A DNA stretch of 64,000 nt from Henriciella mobilis (GTDB lineage Bacteria; Pseudomonadota; Alphaproteobacteria; Caulobacterales; Hyphomonadaceae): NCBI RefSeq assembly GCF_003576315.1, contig NZ_QWFZ01000003.1:496001-560000 (forward strand), read 5' to 3'. The notes under the pieces are model-generated. The model made no database searches, had not been told where the DNA came from, and saw only the letters and a program-made list of their open reading frames with translations. Below are positions 62,857 to 64,000 of the stretch, piece after piece (the stretch's first letter is position 1; each line of letters begins with the position of its first letter). A program made the position numbers and the translations under genes.

Positions 62857-64000
62857 ATGCCAGGCGCATTTGATTTTGATGTTATTGTAGTGGGGGGCGG
62901 GCATGCCGGATGTGAAGCTGCGGCTGCGGCTGCGCGTACCGGGGCGAACACGGCACTCATCACTCACAAGCTTTCGACGATTGGAGAGATGTCCTGCAAT
63001 CCGGCGATTGGCGGTCTTGGTAAAGGCCATCTCGTTCGCGAGATCGATGCACTCGACGGTCTCATGGGACGAATGGCGGACCAGTCGGGTATACAGTTTC
63101 GACTGCTGAATCGTTCGAAGGGCCCAGCGGTATGGGGACCAAGAGCTCAAATTGACCGGAAACTCTATCGAGAGGCCATGCAGTCAGAGCTGGCTGATTA
63201 CGGGAATCTCACTCTTGTCGAAGATGGCGTGGAAGATCTGATCGTTGAGGGCGGTAAGGCGGGTGGAGTGGTTGGACAGACCGGCAAGCGCTACCGGGCC
63301 TCTGCTGTTGTGATTACGACAGGAACCTTCCTTAAGGGAGTAATCCACCGGGGCGAGGAGAGAATCGAGGCCGGAAGGATTGGCGAGAAGCCCGCAATTG
63401 GGTTGTCCGACCGGCTTTACGCGATGGACCTACCCATGGGCCGCCTAAAGACCGGCACGCCTGCCCGCCTGGACGGAAAGACGATCGACTGGAGCCAGCT
63501 TGAGTTACAGCCGGCTGATGATGAGCCAACACCGTTTTCTTTCGCTAGCGAGCGTATCGGCGTTCCTCAGATTTCGTGCGGCATTACCTTTACCAACCCC
63601 GAAACGCACAAGGTCATCGCGGACAATATCCACCGTTCTGCCGTTTATTCAGGGGCGATTGCGGGGCGCGGCCCCCGGTATTGCCCGTCAATTGAGGATA
63701 AGGTTCATCGGTTTGCTTCCAAAGATCGTCATCAGGTTTTTCTCGAACCCGAAGGACTGGACGACAACACTGTTTATCCGAACGGAATATCGACGTCCTT
63801 GCCGACCGAGACTCAGGAGGCCTTTATCCGCACAATTGTTGGTCTTGAGAATGTGCGGATCATACAGCCGGGATATGCGATCGAATATGATTATGTCGAT
63901 CCGCGCGCTCTTACTCACGGTCTTCAAGTCAAATCCATGCCGGGCCTGTTTCTCGCCGGCCAGATCAACGGGACAACAGGGTATGAAGAGGCCGGTGCAC
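62857..64000 (+). CDS. mnmG: tRNA modification FAD-dependent protein MnmG, N-terminal part (truncated by window end)
   Basis: Partner of MnmE in wobble-uridine modification. The first 381 codons are visible, unbroken to the window end. The FAD-binding [10 protein letters not shown], the [26 protein letters not shown] region, [35 protein letters not shown] and [12 protein letters not shown] are all present and correct. The start at 62857 (MPGAFDF) has GGAG upstream. The C-terminal domain lies outside the window. Confidence 0.95.
   Translation, partial: MPGAFDFDVIVVGGGHAGCEAAAAAARTGANTALITHKLSTIGEMSCNPAIGGLGKGHLVREIDALDGLMGRMADQSGIQFRLLNRSKGPAVWGPRAQIDRKLYREAMQSELADYGNLTLVEDGVEDLIVEGGKAGGVVGQTGKRYRASAVVITTGTFLKGVIHRGEERIEAGRIGEKPAIGLSDRLYAMDLPMGRLKTGTPARLDGKTIDWSQLELQPADDEPTPFSFASERIGVPQISCGITFTNPETHKVIADNIHRSAVYSGAIAGRGPRYCPSIEDKVHRFASKDRHQVFLEPEGLDDNTVYPNGISTSLPTETQEAFIRTIVGLENVRIIQPGYAIEYDYVDPRALTHGLQVKSMPGLFLAGQINGTTGYEEAGA

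Noticed and set aside
1-64000. tRNA, rRNA and riboswitches
   Set aside because: No CCA-ended cloverleaf, 16S/23S core sequence or known aptamer core was seen in the gaps. This is a visual search only; a covariance scan would settle it.

Overview
The window is a continuous piece of bacterial chromosome that looks like a dimorphic alphaproteobacterium of the Caulobacterales/Hyphomonadaceae type. The evidence is the sdhCDAB and sucCDAB layouts, the ftsEX-plsC group, the PhyR-type stress regulator with matching promoter motifs, CtrA-type boxes, GANTC (CcrM) sites, and above all the order ppsR-[origin]-hemE-hemJ-rho-mnmE-mnmG at the right end. Coding density is high, genes overlap often by 1-4 bases, and base composition is G+C-rich. 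I see no rRNA, tRNA, CRISPR array, prophage or complete insertion sequence.

Left part (1-24 kb): the tail of rppH, pyruvate kinase, a secreted acidic protein behind a perfect EcfG-type promoter, an HNH nuclease, an AlkA-like glycosylase and an HD-domain protein. Then come the ftsE-ftsX-plsC operon, a zinc-ribbon membrane protein and a phosphoribosyltransferase. A gene-poor stretch of about 600 bases (7993-8617) contains a 33-residue membrane miniprotein. It is followed by the TCA operon sucC-sucD-sucA-sucB, whose E2 subunit has two lipoyl domains, an MFS transporter, a PhoD-like lipoprotein, and a DUF2306/DUF2141 pair divergent from a membrane LytTR regulator. A folate cluster (folP-folB-folK) follows, behind an RNA methyltransferase and an isoaspartyl peptidase.

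Middle part (24-45 kb): a quinone oxidoreductase, a DUF559 nuclease-like gene between palindromic repeats, a VIT-family metal transporter, a DsbA-like isomerase, and succinate dehydrogenase (sdhC-sdhD-sdhA-sdhB). Next are a DUF885 peptidase-like protein, an amidotransferase, a phosphoglucomutase/phosphomannomutase, a transaldolase-type aldolase, an ATP-grasp protein, a PfkB kinase and a PhyR-like regulator. An isomerase and SDR gene lie divergent from an HxlR regulator, followed by the hslVU protease and a degenerate-GGDEF/EAL protein.

Right part (45-64 kb): the histidine genes hisB and hisHAFE, interrupted by an XRE-2TM regulator and an M20 lipoprotein; the envelope and export genes smr, mltA, a GST, Tim44-like and secB; and an overlapping five-gene operon ppsR-maf-aroE-coaE-dnaQ. 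The intergenic region 58144-58498 has the properties of the chromosome replication origin: DnaA-like boxes, a perfect CtrA box plus a near match, seven GANTC sites and an AT-rich block. To its right are hemE, hemJ, rho, mnmE and the truncated mnmG. Two parS centromere sites lie inside the hemJ and mnmE coding sequences. The strongest observations are therefore the cell-cycle-controlled origin and its coding-sequence parS sites. The least explained are the DUF559/palindrome unit, the two membrane miniproteins and the stress-promoter genes.
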